In this document: positions 1 to 5,580 of the stretch, piece by piece
Layout: each line of letters starts with the position of its first letter
Position numbering within the stretch: the first letter of the stretch is position 1
Position numbers and translations under genes: made by a program
The notes under the pieces: model-generated
The model's input: only the letters and a program-made list of their open reading frames with translations
What the model was told of the DNA's origin: nothing
The model's database searches: none
Assembly (NCBI GenBank): GCA_043101835.1
Contig: JBICHM010000217.1
Location: forward strand, 1-7,256
Reading direction: 5' to 3'
Origin: JBICHM01 sp043101835
GTDB taxonomy: Bacteria > Planctomycetota > Phycisphaerae > Phycisphaerales > UBA1924
Length of the DNA: 7,256 nt

Positions 1-147
1 GGCCGGAATCGAAGAGCGTCACCCCACGCGCAGCCCCGCCGAAGCGGGGAAGGAAGATAGCGCCGGGCCCGCCGATCGGCGACCCGCCGCACCGGTGGAC
101 TGCCCCGATCGGGTGGCAATATCCGTCCCCGACGCTCGTTCGGCCGA
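1..147. other. Upstream region without a convincing gene
   Basis: No reading frame here has a recognisable product. One + frame is open from base 2 to a TGA at 149-151, which would overlap the sigma-factor ATG as ATGA, like the other junctions in this window. Its third positions are only about 70% G/C, well below the neighbouring genes, and the peptide is low-complexity. It could be the tail of an upstream gene, but that is not supported. Bases 34-49 form a perfect 6-bp hairpin (CCCCGC / GCGGGG) which, read on the - strand, has a TTCG loop. Neither side carries a T-tract, so it is not a typical intrinsic terminator. Confidence 0.4.
70..113. promoter_or_regulatory. Pair of CCGATCGG dyads upstream of the sigma gene
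   Basis: Two perfect palindromes sit in the presumed promoter region: CGCCGATCGGCG at 70-81 and CCCGATCGGG at 104-113. They share the core CCGATCGG, and their centres are 33 bp apart, about three helical turns. This spacing would suit a dimeric regulator binding one face of the DNA. The core also occurs by chance elsewhere in this GC-rich window (for example within the ATPase gene near 3433), so the case for an operator is weak. Confidence 0.2.
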
Positions 148-765
148 ATGATGTGGGCGTTGAGCCGACCTGCTGACGAATCCGGCGGCGCCGTCGCCCC
201 GCAGGCGCCGAGCGATGACATCGCGTCGCTGCTCGTGCGCGCCGGTGAAGGCGACGGACACGCCTGGCGTCTGCTGCTCGATCGCTACGCCCGGCGTGTC
301 TACGCGCTGGCCCGGAGCCGGCTCCGCGATCCCGACACCGCCGAGGAGATCACCCAGTCCGTGTTCGTGACGATCGCCGAAAACCTTGCCGCCGGCGGCT
401 ACACCGAACGCGGACGATTCGAATCGTGGCTGTTTCGTGTCGCCGCCAACCGGGTGCGCGACGAGGCGCGCCGGCGCAAGCGCCACGCCGTGCCCACCGA
501 TCCCGGCGCCATGCCCGACCCGCCCGCGCAGGATGACCCGCCGCACGATCCGGACCGTTTCAACGCGCTGCGCGACGCCGTCGCCCAGTTGTCCGACGCC
601 GACCGCACCGTCATTGAACTCCGGCACCACGCCGGGCTCGGATTCAAGGAGATCGCCGAGTGCCTCGGCGAGCCGCTCGGCACCCTGCTCGCGCGCCACC
701 ACCGCGCCCTGAAGAAACTCCGCACCATCCTCGAAGGCGCCGCCGTCGAGGGAGACACGCCATGA
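148..765 (+). CDS. ECF-type RNA polymerase sigma factor
   Basis: A 205-residue extracytoplasmic-function sigma factor that would direct RNA polymerase to its own promoter set. Region 2 spans about residues 26-112: core-binding helices around LLDRYARRVYALARSRL, then AEEITQSVFVTIAENL and the -10 recognition segment FESWLFRVAANRVRDEARRR. A Pro/Asp-rich linker (113-135) leads to region 4 (137-195), with the helix-turn-helix at about 163-192 (GLGFKEIAECLGEPLGTLLA). The length is normal for a minimal ECF factor. ATG codons lie at 148 and 151 with no clear ribosome binding site, so the exact start is uncertain and the first ~20 residues are low-complexity. Its TGA overlaps the ATG of the next gene, which encodes a membrane protein and is the likely anti-sigma factor. 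The regulated genes are unknown. Confidence 0.92.
   Translation: MMWALSRPADESGGAVAPQAPSDDIASLLVRAGEGDGHAWRLLLDRYARRVYALARSRLRDPDTAEEITQSVFVTIAENLAAGGYTERGRFESWLFRVAANRVRDEARRRKRHAVPTDPGAMPDPPAQDDPPHDPDRFNALRDAVAQLSDADRTVIELRHHAGLGFKEIAECLGEPLGTLLARHHRALKKLRTILEGAAVEGDTP
748..755 (+). promoter_or_regulatory. Ribosome binding site of the membrane protein gene
   Basis: GAGGGAGA lies 6 bases before the ATG at 762, inside the 3' end of the sigma gene. It fixes the start of the downstream gene at 762 rather than at upstream in-frame starts. It supports translational coupling by termination and re-initiation at the ATGA overlap. Confidence 0.7.
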
Positions 766-1235
766 CCAACCGTGACGATCATCAGACGCCAGCCGACCTG
801 CAGGCCCTCGAGCGCGAGCTCGACGCCCTCGCCGCCGACGAGCGCACGAGCGCACCGGCCGGCCTCGAGCAGCGCGTCGCGCTGGCGACGGCCCGCGCGC
901 TCCGGAATGGCCCCGCCCCGGTCGCGCGCATCGGATTCGCCGGTGTCGGTTGGCGCCGGCTCGCCGCGGCTGTGGCGCTCGTCGCCGGCGCCGGGCTGAT
1001 CGTGGTCGCAACGACGCAGCGGCTCGGCCCCGGTGCGGCGACGCCCGAGGCCCTCGAGACCGCGAGCATCGAGGCCGAAGTCGAGGCGTGGCTGGCGGAT
1101 CCGTTCCTCGACGAGGGAGGCGATTCCTTCGCATCGCTCCGGGAGGAACTCGACGGCTTCGACGCGACGCTCGGCGCCGAGGCCTTCGATGACGCCGACC
1201 CGCTCTCGACACTCGAACTGGAGTCCGTGTCATGA
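762..1235 (+). CDS. Single-pass membrane protein, probable anti-sigma factor
   Basis: A 157-residue protein with one predicted membrane segment at about residues 66-84 (RLAAAVALVAGAGLIVVATT). The N-terminal ~65 residues would be cytoplasmic and contain helical Leu/Ala-rich stretches (ADLQALERELDALAADERTS). The outer part is very acidic: about 18 Asp/Glu and one Arg in the last 60 residues. There is no cysteine at all, so it is not a zinc-binding (ZAS, HxxxCxxC) anti-sigma factor. The start at 762 is set by GAGGGAGA and the ATGA overlap with the sigma gene. Its own TGA overlaps the next ATG in the same way. Position directly after an ECF sigma gene, small size and single-pass topology suggest that it holds the sigma factor at the membrane. 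That role is inferred, because I do not recognise a named family. Confidence 0.72.
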   Translation: MTNRDDHQTPADLQALERELDALAADERTSAPAGLEQRVALATARALRNGPAPVARIGFAGVGWRRLAAAVALVAGAGLIVVATTQRLGPGAATPEALETASIEAEVEAWLADPFLDEGGDSFASLREELDGFDATLGAEAFDDADPLSTLELESVS

Positions 1236-2095
1236 TCAGCCGCCCACGCATGGCGCTTGCCGTCCTCGCGTTCGCCGCCGGCGTGCTCGCCTCCGGCGCC
1301 GCGGTCGCCCAGCCGGGGCGCGAGCGCCCCGCCGATCGTCAGGGCGAGCGATCGCCCGCGCCAGAGCGCCTGCGCGAGTTCCTTGAGCAGCGGCTCGAAG
1401 CGACGCGCGAGAGCGAGGCGACGCTGGCCTCCCTGCTTGAGCGCCTCGACAGCGGCGAATCGCCCGAGGCCGTCGCGCAGGACGCGCGCGACCTTGCCCG
1501 CGCCCAGTTCGACCCGATGCGCGAGCGCGTCGGCGCCCCGCCAGGCGATCGGGGCCCCGGTGTGCGCCCCGACGGGCCGGAGATGACCACCGAGCAGATC
1601 ATGGACCTGCTGGGCGAAGTCGATGCGCCCATGCGCGAGCGTCTCCGCCGACTCGCGCAGGAGAATCCGGAGCGGGCCCGCGCCATCCTCCGCGACGCCG
1701 CCCCGCGCCTGCGCGAGCTCGCGCAGCTCCAGCGTGACGACCCGGAAGCGTTCCGCCTTCGCCTCTCGATGATGCAGGCGGGGCGCGACGCGTTCCGCGC
1801 CGCGATGGGCTACGCCCGCGCCCAGCGCGAGGGCGCCGGCGAGGACGAACTCAGGCGCCGGCGTGACGAGGTCGCCGCGGCCCTGCGAAACCGCATCGAG
1901 ATCGAGCGGATGATCAAGGCTCGCGAGATCGAACGCCTCGCCGGGCGCGTCGAGCAGCTCCGCGATGAGCTCACCCAGGCGGCGGCGGAGGCCGACACCA
2001 TCGTCGAGCGCGAGACGCGGCGCGCCATCGAGAACGCGATGCGCCCCCGAGGTGAGCGACGTCGCGACGGCGACGAGCAGCGCGACGAACGCTGA
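1232..2095 (+). CDS. Exported Arg/Glu-rich helical protein, possible sensor partner
   Basis: A 287-residue protein beginning with a clear Sec signal peptide: Arg4/Arg6, hydrophobic core at about 8-24, and a likely cleavage after AVA (residue 26). The mature part is almost entirely predicted helix, very rich in Arg, Glu, Ala and Leu. Its heptad-like patterns are strongest from about 190 to 270 (ARAQREGAGEDELRRRRDEV, then IEIERMIKAREIERLAGRVE). The tail is charged (RPRGERRRDGDEQRDER). It overlaps the membrane protein gene by ATGA, so the three products are probably made together. Sigma, membrane protein and helical periplasmic protein recall CnrH/CnrY/CnrX-type sensing systems and Spy/CpxP-like helical proteins. 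I see no LTxxQ repeat and no obvious metal-ligand cluster, so this is an analogy and not a family assignment. The Arg-rich surface could contact the acidic outer domain of the preceding protein. Confidence 0.75.
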   Translation: MISRPRMALAVLAFAAGVLASGAAVAQPGRERPADRQGERSPAPERLREFLEQRLEATRESEATLASLLERLDSGESPEAVAQDARDLARAQFDPMRERVGAPPGDRGPGVRPDGPEMTTEQIMDLLGEVDAPMRERLRRLAQENPERARAILRDAAPRLRELAQLQRDDPEAFRLRLSMMQAGRDAFRAAMGYARAQREGAGEDELRRRRDEVAAALRNRIEIERMIKAREIERLAGRVEQLRDELTQAAAEADTIVERETRRAIENAMRPRGERRRDGDEQRDER

Positions 2096-2117
2096 GCACG
2101 CCGCGCGGCGCGTCGTC

Positions 2118-2134
2118 GGGTACCCTTGCGCCCG
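2118..2134 (+). promoter_or_regulatory. Candidate -10 box for a leaderless transcript
   Basis: The 39-base gap before the permease gene contains no Shine-Dalgarno sequence. TACCCT at 2121-2126 fits a TANNNT -10 element. Eight bases separate it from the ATG at 2135, so transcription could begin at or just before the start codon. No good -35 box is visible. The palindromes CGCCGCGCGGCG (2099-2110) and GGGTACCC (2118-2125) flank or overlap it. Alternatively the gene is simply co-transcribed from the sigma operon. Confidence 0.3.
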
Positions 2135-3103
2135 ATGACGACTGCCGCCGTCACTGCGCCCGCGATGCGCCGCCTGCTGCGCCGTCCCTCCGTCATCGCC
2201 AGCGCGTGCCTGCTCGCGGCGATCGCGCTCGCCTGTCTCGGGTCGCTCCCGTGGACGCTCGGCTGGTTCGGTGAGGGCGCGCCGCCGTATCGCGCCCAGA
2301 ACCTCGAAGCCGCCCATGCGCCGCCCCTGTGGAGCGCCGGCGCTGAAGACAACGAAGCCCGATTCGCCCTCGGCGCCGACAGCCTCGGACGCAGTCTCCT
2401 CGTGCGATGCCTCGCCGGTGGGGGGGTGTCGCTGACCATCGGACTCGCCGCGGCGCTGCTCAGCGTCGGCATCGGCACGCTCTGGGGCTGCGTCGCCGCC
2501 TACGCCGGCGGCCGAGTTGATGCGCTCATGATGCGCATCGTCGATGTGCTCTACGGGCTGCCCTACATCCTGCTCGTCGTCCTGCTCGCCGTCGCGGTTG
2601 ATGCGCTTGTCGACCGGGTCGCGGCGTCGGGCGCTCCCCTCGGCGAGGCCGGTCTGAAGGTCGTCAACGTCGTCACGCTGCTCGTCGCGATCGGGGGCGT
2701 CTCGTGGCTGACGATGGCGCGCGTCGTGCGCGCCCAGGCGCTCAGCCTCAAGGAGCAACCCTTCATGGAGGCCTCACGCGCGATCGGAGCGCCGATGCGT
2801 CGACAGCTCATCCGGCACCTGCTCCCCAACCTCGTGGGCGTGATCATCGTGTACGCCACGCTCACTGCGCCGCAGGCCGTGCTGCAGGAGTCGTTCCTCT
2901 CCGTCCTGGGCAGCGGGGTGCAGGCGCCCCTGCCGTCGTGGGGCAACCTCGCCAGCGACGGCCTCGAGGAACTCAACACCGTCCGCCCACGCTGGTGGCT
3001 GCTGCTCTTCCCGTCGCTGCTCCTGGGCGTCACGCTCGTGGCCTTCAACATCCTCGGCGAGGGCCTGCGCGAGGCGCTCGACCCCCGGAGCGCGCAGCGA
3101 TGA
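2135..3103 (+). CDS. OppC/DppC-type ABC transporter permease
   Basis: A 322-residue inner-membrane permease of the peptide/nickel importer class. It has a hydrophobic N-terminal segment (about 18-38), an extracytoplasmic stretch with the family signature in the form LGADSLGRSLLVR (the usual form is LGTDxxGRD), and a BPD_transp_1 domain with about five further membrane segments. The EAA loop that contacts the ATPase is EASRAIGAPMRRQLIRHLLPN (about 212-232). The C-terminus ends with the usual LGEGLREALDPR. ATG 2135 is chosen. A TTG at 2126 would add only three residues, and neither has a ribosome binding site. The TGA overlaps the ATPase ATG. Its usual dimer partner (OppB/DppB) and substrate-binding protein are not in the window, so the substrate (peptide, metal chelate, other) cannot be named. 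Confidence 0.9.
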   Translation: MTTAAVTAPAMRRLLRRPSVIASACLLAAIALACLGSLPWTLGWFGEGAPPYRAQNLEAAHAPPLWSAGAEDNEARFALGADSLGRSLLVRCLAGGGVSLTIGLAAALLSVGIGTLWGCVAAYAGGRVDALMMRIVDVLYGLPYILLVVLLAVAVDALVDRVAASGAPLGEAGLKVVNVVTLLVAIGGVSWLTMARVVRAQALSLKEQPFMEASRAIGAPMRRQLIRHLLPNLVGVIIVYATLTAPQAVLQESFLSVLGSGVQAPLPSWGNLASDGLEELNTVRPRWWLLLFPSLLLGVTLVAFNILGEGLREALDPRSAQR

Positions 3104-4149
3104 CCCGAGGCGTCGCCCAGCCCGTGCTCGAGATCCGCGACCTCGCCGTCGCCTTCCGGGGCGGCGCGCCCGTCGTCGATGGCGTGTCGCTCTCGATCCA
3201 CGCCGGGCAGACGCTCGCAATCGTCGGCGAATCCGGCAGCGGCAAGAGCGTCACCGCGCTCAGCGCTCTTCGCCTTCTTCCGCCCGGCGGACAGATCAGG
3301 CGCGGGCACATCCTGCTGCGCGACGGCGAGCGGGCCATCGACATCGCGTGCGCCGGCGACCGCGACCTGCGCCGCATCCGCGGCGGCCAGGTCGCCATGG
3401 TCTTTCAGGAGCCGATGACCAGCCTCAACCCGGTGCTGCCGATCGGCGAACAGGTCGCCGAAGCCGCTCGACTGCACCAGGGGGTGCGCGGGCGCGCCGC
3501 GCGCGACGCCGCGGTCCGCGCGCTGGAGGAGGTCGGCGTCGCCGACGCCGCGTCACGCTTCGGCGACTACCCGCATGAGTTCTCGGGCGGCATGCGCCAG
3601 CGTGTCGTCATCGCCATCGCGCTCGCCTGTCGGCCGCGCGTGCTTCTCGCCGACGAGCCGACGACCGCGCTGGATGCCCACCTGCGCATGCAGATCCTCG
3701 ACTTGCTCGACGATGCCCGTGCGCGACGGTCGATGGCGGTCGCGCTGATCACCCACGATCTCGGCCTCGTCGCGGAGCGCGCCGACGCCCTCTGCGTCAT
3801 GGACGCCGGGCGGGTTGTGGAGTACGGCGCGCGCGACGCCGTGCTCCACTCTCCCCTGCACCCGTATACGCGCGCCCTGCTCGCGTGCGCACCGCGCATC
3901 GACGAGGCGCGCGCGCGGCTTGTCACCGTGCGCGAAACGCTCGACGCCCCGGGCGCGTTTGACCCGGTCCCGACCGGCGCCGGCGCCCGGACGCCGTGGT
4001 GGCCTGGCGGCGCGTGTCGCGACGGCGAGACCTGCCGGCTCGTCGATGCGGGCGCCGAACGATGGCTCGCCGTCTGGGCCGGCGCTGAGGTTCCTTTCGT
4101 CGTCCCGGATGTATCCGCTGCGCGCGACGAACGCGAGGCCGCGGCATGA
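3100..4149 (+). CDS. OppD/DppD-type ABC transporter ATPase
   Basis: A 349-residue cytoplasmic ATPase that would power the permease encoded just upstream. Walker A is GESGSGKS (43-50), Q-loop Gln103 in VFQEPMTSLNP, signature FSGGMRQR (161-168), Walker B VLLADEP (181-187), D-loop ALDA, and switch His219 in LITHDLGLV. The peptide-transporter C-terminal segment HSPLHPYTRALLACAP (250-265) places it in the oligo/dipeptide group. Beyond it, the family usually has a four-cysteine tail of the form GCxFxxRCxxAxxxC. Here only Cys306 and Cys312 remain in that region and the His/Arg landmarks are missing. The start at 3100 gives an ATGA overlap with the permease stop. An open frame extends further upstream, but only as a shadow inside the permease gene. 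It also overlaps the glycosyltransferase start by ATGA. No second ATPase (OppF) is present. Confidence 0.93.
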   Translation: MTRGVAQPVLEIRDLAVAFRGGAPVVDGVSLSIHAGQTLAIVGESGSGKSVTALSALRLLPPGGQIRRGHILLRDGERAIDIACAGDRDLRRIRGGQVAMVFQEPMTSLNPVLPIGEQVAEAARLHQGVRGRAARDAAVRALEEVGVADAASRFGDYPHEFSGGMRQRVVIAIALACRPRVLLADEPTTALDAHLRMQILDLLDDARARRSMAVALITHDLGLVAERADALCVMDAGRVVEYGARDAVLHSPLHPYTRALLACAPRIDEARARLVTVRETLDAPGAFDPVPTGAGARTPWWPGGACRDGETCRLVDAGAERWLAVWAGAEVPFVVPDVSAARDEREAAA

Positions 4150-5249
4150 CGCGCGTCCTGCTCATCGCCGATCGCGCCATGGCCAGCCACGAGCATCGCC
4201 TGCTCAACAGGCTTGATGTCGGCCTCTCCGATGAGGGCCTGCGCGTCACGCTCGGTGCGCCGGCCGGGGCGCTGCCGATCCGGCGAGCCAGCCTGAGCGA
4301 AGTCGTCGAGTACGACCCGCCCGCGCCGTTCGTGACGACGCGCATGCGCGCTGCGAGGCTTGTCGAGCGGATTGGGCGTCCCGGCGCACAGGAATCGACG
4401 ATCGTGCACGCCTGGGGTGAGGGCGCCTGGGCGCTCGCCGTGGAAGTCGCGGCGTTGCTGCATGCGCCACTCGTCATCGAGGTGTGGGCGGCGCGCCTGA
4501 TAGGTCGCCTGCCGCGCATCGAGCGGCGCGTCCGCCGGCGCGCCACGCTGCCGTGCATGCTCTTCACGGCGCCGAGCACGGGTCTGCGCGACGCCATCGA
4601 CGCCCGGCGCATCCGCACGCCGGTGCGCCTCGTGCACTGGGGCGTCTACGCGCACGGGAAGCGCGCTGTGCGTGAGGAGGCGGCGCCGCCCAGCGTGGCG
4701 ATTCTCGCGATCGGCGCCGATCCGCTCAGCGTGGACGCCGCGATCGAGGGCGTGGCCGCGATCGCCTCCCAGCGTGACGACCTGCTCGTCCTGCTCGACG
4801 ATCGGGCGGTGCGGCGCCGCCCCGCGCTCTGGAAGGCCGTGCGCGACGCCGGGCTGCTCGACAACCTCACGCTCGTCGCGGACATGGAATCGCAGCGCGA
4901 AGCGGTGCTCGAGGCCGATGTGCTGCTCCAGCCCGAGGCGACCGGCGAACTCCGGTCGATCACCCTCGAGGCGCTCGCCGCCGGCATGGTCGTCGTCGCC
5001 CAGCGCGACACCACCAGCGACACGCTGACCGGTGATTCCCCCGCGATCCTGCTCGAAGACGCCTCGTCTCGCGCCTGGGATCGCGCGGTGCGCGACGCCC
5101 TGGCCAACCAGGCCGGCCCTGGCCAGCGACCCGCTCTGGGGCTCGAGTTCGTCAGAAAATCTCGCAGAGCGAGCGATCAGATCGCAGCGCTCCTGCGAAT
5201 CTATGACGGGCTGACCTCGCCGAGGGCCGATGCGGCCGCTCCGGAATGA
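4146..5249 (+). CDS. GT-B glycosyltransferase (GT4/GT1-like)
   Basis: A 367-residue protein without signal peptide or membrane segment that looks like a two-domain GT-B glycosyltransferase. The N-terminal acceptor domain begins with MTRVLLIADRAM and contains IVHAWGEGAWALAVEVAALL (86-105). The nucleotide-sugar domain begins near 183 (SVAILAIGADPLSVDAAIEG). It contains ADVLLQPEATGELRSITLEA (257-276), followed by LAAGMVVVAQRDTTSDTLTG, the usual donor-site region. In most members the motif reads EGxxxxxxE (EX7E). Here the first Glu is displaced by one residue (GE instead of EG), so the donor site is unusual. It overlaps the ATPase gene by ATGA, which suggests co-expression. The sugar donor and acceptor cannot be told from sequence. 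A role in modifying a cell-envelope component or secondary product is possible. Confidence 0.8.
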   Translation: MTRVLLIADRAMASHEHRLLNRLDVGLSDEGLRVTLGAPAGALPIRRASLSEVVEYDPPAPFVTTRMRAARLVERIGRPGAQESTIVHAWGEGAWALAVEVAALLHAPLVIEVWAARLIGRLPRIERRVRRRATLPCMLFTAPSTGLRDAIDARRIRTPVRLVHWGVYAHGKRAVREEAAPPSVAILAIGADPLSVDAAIEGVAAIASQRDDLLVLLDDRAVRRRPALWKAVRDAGLLDNLTLVADMESQREAVLEADVLLQPEATGELRSITLEALAAGMVVVAQRDTTSDTLTGDSPAILLEDASSRAWDRAVRDALANQAGPGQRPALGLEFVRKSRRASDQIAALLRIYDGLTSPRADAAAPE

Positions 5250-5289
5250 TCGGACCGCCCGGCTCGTTCACATTTCAGCGAAAGACCGA

Positions 5290-5318
5290 TTGACCCGGGT
5301 CCTGTGCCTAGGGATAAT
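5290..5318 (+). promoter_or_regulatory. Strong sigma70-type promoter in the 5250-5580 gap
   Basis: TTGACC (5290-5295) and GATAAT (5313-5318) are separated by exactly 17 bp. Each matches the consensus TTGACA / TATAAT at five of six positions. The stretch just upstream (TTCACATTTCAGCGAAAGA) is unusually AT-rich for this window. Transcription would begin near 5325, only about 16 bases before a terminator hairpin. Confidence 0.65.
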
Positions 5319-5324
5319 CCGAGG

Positions 5325-5379
5325 TATCTTTCTCCCCTCCACCCCGCCCGCGTCTCCGGACCGGGCGGGGTATTTTTTT
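5325..5379 (+). ncRNA. Candidate ~55-nt small RNA or terminated leader
   Basis: The predicted start from the promoter at 5290-5318 and the intrinsic terminator at 5341-5379 delimit an RNA of about 55 nt. Its first 16 nt (TATCTTTCTCCCCTCC) contain no G and a single A, so they should stay unpaired. They include CCTCC, complementary to Shine-Dalgarno sequences. The rest is a 10-bp GC hairpin plus oligo-U, the usual 3' end of small RNAs. It may act alone as a base-pairing regulator, or be the prematurely ended leader of the gene at 5581. No known RNA family is recognised, and no significant reading frame fits inside it. Confidence 0.45.
5341..5379 (+). terminator. Intrinsic terminator
   Basis: ACCCCGCCCG (5341-5350) pairs perfectly with CGGGCGGGGT (5362-5371). 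Within the loop, GTC/GAC can add three pairs around a TCCG tetraloop after a one-base bulge. A run of seven T follows (5373-5379). It would end both the RNA begun at about 5325 and read-through from the permease/ATPase/glycosyltransferase operon, whose last stop is 91 bases upstream. Confidence 0.85.
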
Positions 5380-5439
5380 GCCAGGCGTGCTTTTCTCGGA
5401 CCTTGGCGTGATCGTGCTCGCGGCGGGCAAAAATACCCC
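5367..5439 (+). repeat. Inverted repeat overlapping the terminator
   Basis: GGGGTATTTTTTTGCC (5367-5382) is the 3' part of the terminator hairpin with its T-tract. It is complementary to GGCAAAAATACCCC (5426-5439): 14 pairs with two bulged T and a 43-base loop. This pairing excludes the terminator hairpin. Such exact complementarity, including the AT-rich block in a GC-rich genome, is unlikely to be chance. Confidence 0.55.
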
Positions 5440-5463
5440 CGAAACAGGTTGCTTTGTGAGGAC

Positions 5464-5495
5464 TGCGCGGCATGCTCCGTCTGACGAGCCGCGCA
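5464..5495 (+). promoter_or_regulatory. Leader stem-loop
   Basis: TGCGCGGC (5464-5471) and GCCGCGCA (5488-5495) form a perfect 8-bp stem with a 16-base loop in the untranslated region before the gene at 5581. There is no T-tract, so it is not a terminator. It may be part of a folded leader. Confidence 0.35.
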
Positions 5496-5514
5496 CAGCG
5501 GTTCGGATTGCGAC

Positions 5515-5555
5515 GGCCGGCGCGCCAGCGTGCCTTGTGGGCACGGCGCGCGGCC
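5515..5555 (+). promoter_or_regulatory. Long hairpin just upstream of a ribosome binding site
   Basis: Nested complementary segments pair as GGCC (5515-5518) with GGCC (5552-5555), GCGCGCC (5520-5526) with GGCGCGC (5545-5551), and GTGCC (5530-5534) with GGCAC (5540-5544), around a TTGTG loop. This gives 16 pairs, with bulges of one base (5519) and three bases (5527-5529). It ends 12 bases before the AGGAG at 5568, so it could influence ribosome loading on the next gene. Confidence 0.45.
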
Positions 5556-5567
5556 GCACGAAGCCGC

Positions 5568-5572
5568 AGGAG
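5568..5572 (+). promoter_or_regulatory. Ribosome binding site deciding the start at 5581
   Basis: AGGAG lies 8 bases before ATG 5581, an ideal spacing. This selects that start over an in-frame ATG at 5530, which falls inside the leader hairpin and has no such site. Confidence 0.75.
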
Positions 5573-5580
5573 CGAGAAGG

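Noticed and set aside
34..49. Hairpin as a terminator
   Set aside because: Stable 6-bp stem (TTCG loop on the - strand), but no T-tract follows in either direction.
19..1251. 410-codon open frame on the - strand
   Set aside because: Antisense to the sigma factor and membrane protein genes; Arg-rich low-complexity translation with no recognisable domain.
782..2758. 658-codon open frame on the - strand
   Set aside because: It lies antisense to the membrane protein, exported protein and permease genes, which have clear signal, membrane and family features. Long antisense frames are expected in high-GC DNA.
2704..3099. N-terminal extension of the ATPase frame
   Set aside because: It is a shifted-frame shadow of the permease gene. 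The conserved ATPase domain starts right after ATG 3100, and the ATGA overlap fits the other junctions.
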